From Ruminiclostridium papyrosolvens C7 (GTDB lineage Bacteria > Bacillota > Clostridia > Acetivibrionales > DSM-1351): a DNA stretch of 64,000 nt. The stretch covers positions 186,001 to 250,000 of the forward strand of contig NZ_ATAY01000020.1 in assembly GCF_000421965.1 (NCBI RefSeq), written 5' to 3'. The notes beneath the pieces were generated by a model that was not told the DNA's origin, did not search any database, and saw only the letters and a list, made by a program, of their open reading frames with translations. Shown piece by piece: positions 62,996 through 64,000 of this stretch. Position 1 is the first letter of the stretch. Each line of letters starts with the position of its first letter. The translations under genes were made by a program, and so were the position numbers.

Positions 62996-63024
62996 ATTAT
63001 AAGAGCTGTTATTATTATTGTCAA
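62996..63024 (-). promoter_or_regulatory. Promoter of tRNA-Lys copy 2
   Basis: Minus strand TTGACA (63019-63024), 17-base spacer, TATAAT (62996-63001). Between it and the tRNA lies AAAAGTGTTCGG-type sequence shared with copy 1. Confidence 0.85.
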
Positions 63025-63207
63025 CACTTAATTTCGAAAAATAATTTAAAATTTGCTATTATATTTACAATATTTTTTACTAATATTTATATATTATGAT
63101 ATTTTTTATAATATTTATTGTAGGAAAATTAGATATTAGGTAAAATATACTATAGTGTAAAAATATTCACCTGCAATTTGCGGGATTATTTATGATTGGA
63201 CAAAAAC

Positions 63208-64000
63208 ATGAGAAGCTATAAACATAATACTGTACAGATGAATGATATAATTACAAAAACAATAAAATCTCTTGAATCAGGTAAAAATGAGATTATTGAA
63301 ATTGCTGAGAATTCAAGAAAGGAATGTAAAAGACTTGAAGATGAATTGGTAACATTAAAACACCAGGTCTTTGAAATTGTCAGTGTAATCGAAAATCTGG
63401 AACATGACCTTAAACTAAGTAAAAAGAAACTATATGATGTTAATAAGGAATTTAACAGACATAGCCAGAATGAGCTTGCTAAGGCTTACCAGACAGCAGA
63501 CAATATAAGGGTTGAACTTGCAGTAAGACGTGAACAGGAGACTTTTCTTATAAGAAGAAGAAACGATCTTGAAATAAGAATTAAGGATTGTATAAAAACT
63601 CTGGAAAGGGCAGATAGCCTCATTGGACATGTGGGCATTGCGCTGGACTACCTTAGCGGAGATCTGCAAAATGCAGGGGAGCAGTTGGACAATTTGCAGC
63701 AGAGGCAGTTTCTCGGTATCAAGATTATAGAGGCTCAGGAGGAAGAACGTAAAAGAGTAGCCAGAGAAATTCACGATGGCCCTGCACAATCAATGTCAAA
63801 TATCGTTATTAAAGCTGAGATTTGTGAACGTCTGCTGGATAAAGATATTGATGAAGCAAGAAAAGAACTGCAGAACCTTAAAAAAGTTATGAGGGACAGT
63901 CTTCAGGAGGTCAGAAAAATTATTTATAACCTGAGGCCAATGGCTCTTGATGATTTAGGTTTATTGCCGACTCTAGAGCGTTATGTAATTTCATTCAGAG
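63208..64000 (+). CDS. DegS-like sensor histidine kinase, N-terminal part
   Basis: Open from ATG 63208 to the window end (264 codons), so the C-terminus is missing. No membrane helix; residues 1-175 are coiled coil as in DegS. Then comes the HisKA_3 dimerisation domain with QEEERKRVAREIHDGPAQSM; the His in REIHDGPAQ is the phospho-acceptor. NLRPMALDDLGLLPTLERYV follows. DegS-type kinases with DegU control exoenzymes and motility in Bacillus. No good ribosome site is visible; starts a little up- or downstream are possible. degU would be expected just outside the window. Confidence 0.88.
   Translation, partial: MRSYKHNTVQMNDIITKTIKSLESGKNEIIEIAENSRKECKRLEDELVTLKHQVFEIVSVIENLEHDLKLSKKKLYDVNKEFNRHSQNELAKAYQTADNIRVELAVRREQETFLIRRRNDLEIRIKDCIKTLERADSLIGHVGIALDYLSGDLQNAGEQLDNLQQRQFLGIKIIEAQEEERKRVAREIHDGPAQSMSNIVIKAEICERLLDKDIDEARKELQNLKKVMRDSLQEVRKIIYNLRPMALDDLGLLPTLERYVISFR

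Noticed and set aside
63430..63789. 119-codon minus-strand ORF near the window end
   Set aside because: It is the antisense of the DegS-like kinase gene, whose sense frame has strong family motifs.

Overview
The window is one continuous piece of chromosome from a low-GC, Gram-positive, endospore-forming anaerobe of the class Clostridia. The gene content and style (spoIIIA operon, spoIVB, spo0A, spoVM, ylbJ, rubrerythrin, an OLE RNA locus and a secreted GH11 xylanase) look most like a cellulolytic Ruminiclostridium (Clostridium cellulolyticum/papyrosolvens group). That placement is inference from gene content; no database was searched.

Layout. 0-8.4 kb: the 3' end of mnmA, an unknown secreted protein, a PHP-family phosphatase, an M18 aminopeptidase, an endonuclease IV-like TIM barrel, then aroQ, an M24 aminopeptidase, efp and a CD1247-like zinc-ribbon protein. 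8.4-10.9 kb: a lipoprotein, GntR regulator and ABC transporter operon behind a 23-bp-arm perfect palindrome that overlaps the promoter. 11.0-16.5 kb: the eight-gene spoIIIA operon, in which spoIIIAF carries a one-base frameshift. 16.6-18.5 kb: asp23, amaP, DUF2273 gene and nusB. 18.5-28.1 kb: xseA, xseB and ispA, then the ~600-nt OLE noncoding RNA, its membrane partner gene oapA, dxs, tlyA, nadK, argR and recN. 28.3-30.8 kb: spoIVB and spo0A. 31-35 kb: an OmpR-type two-component system and an HtrA protease. 35-42.5 kb: an HD-GYP protein, glgA, nth, a long FtsA-like ATPase and a GGDEF protein.

42.5-49 kb: a membrane-anchored protein, the 23-codon spoVM gene (easily missed), rpmB, recG, rsmD, coaD, a coiled-coil protein and ylbJ. 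49-53 kb: ilvE, an ECF transporter S component, a cysteine desulfurase-family protein, three micro-ORFs and tRNA-Pro. 53-59.9 kb: a glycine-riboswitch-controlled AgcS symporter, crcB, a sirtuin, a frameshifted AAA ATPase, a thioesterase, rubrerythrin, a cyclase-family hydrolase and a GIY-YIG protein. 59.9-63.0 kb: an accessory segment bracketed by two identical tRNA-Lys genes, holding three ~105-bp direct repeats with promoter-like cores, the GH11 xylanase, a structured 313-bp spacer and a SUMF1-like lipoprotein. The window ends inside a DegS-like histidine kinase.

The genes fall into a few programs: mother-cell/forespore communication and the sporulation master regulator (spoIIIA, spoIVB, spo0A, spoVM, ylbJ); isoprenoid precursor and prenyl chain synthesis (dxs, ispA) wrapped around the OLE RNP; DNA repair (xseAB, recN, recG, nth, endonuclease IV-like); c-di-GMP turnover (HD-GYP, GGDEF); and plant polysaccharide attack (GH11). 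Most of the window is a conserved Firmicutes core; the least explained parts are the OLE locus, the tRNA-bracketed xylanase segment, the palindrome at 8.4 kb and the two frameshifted genes.
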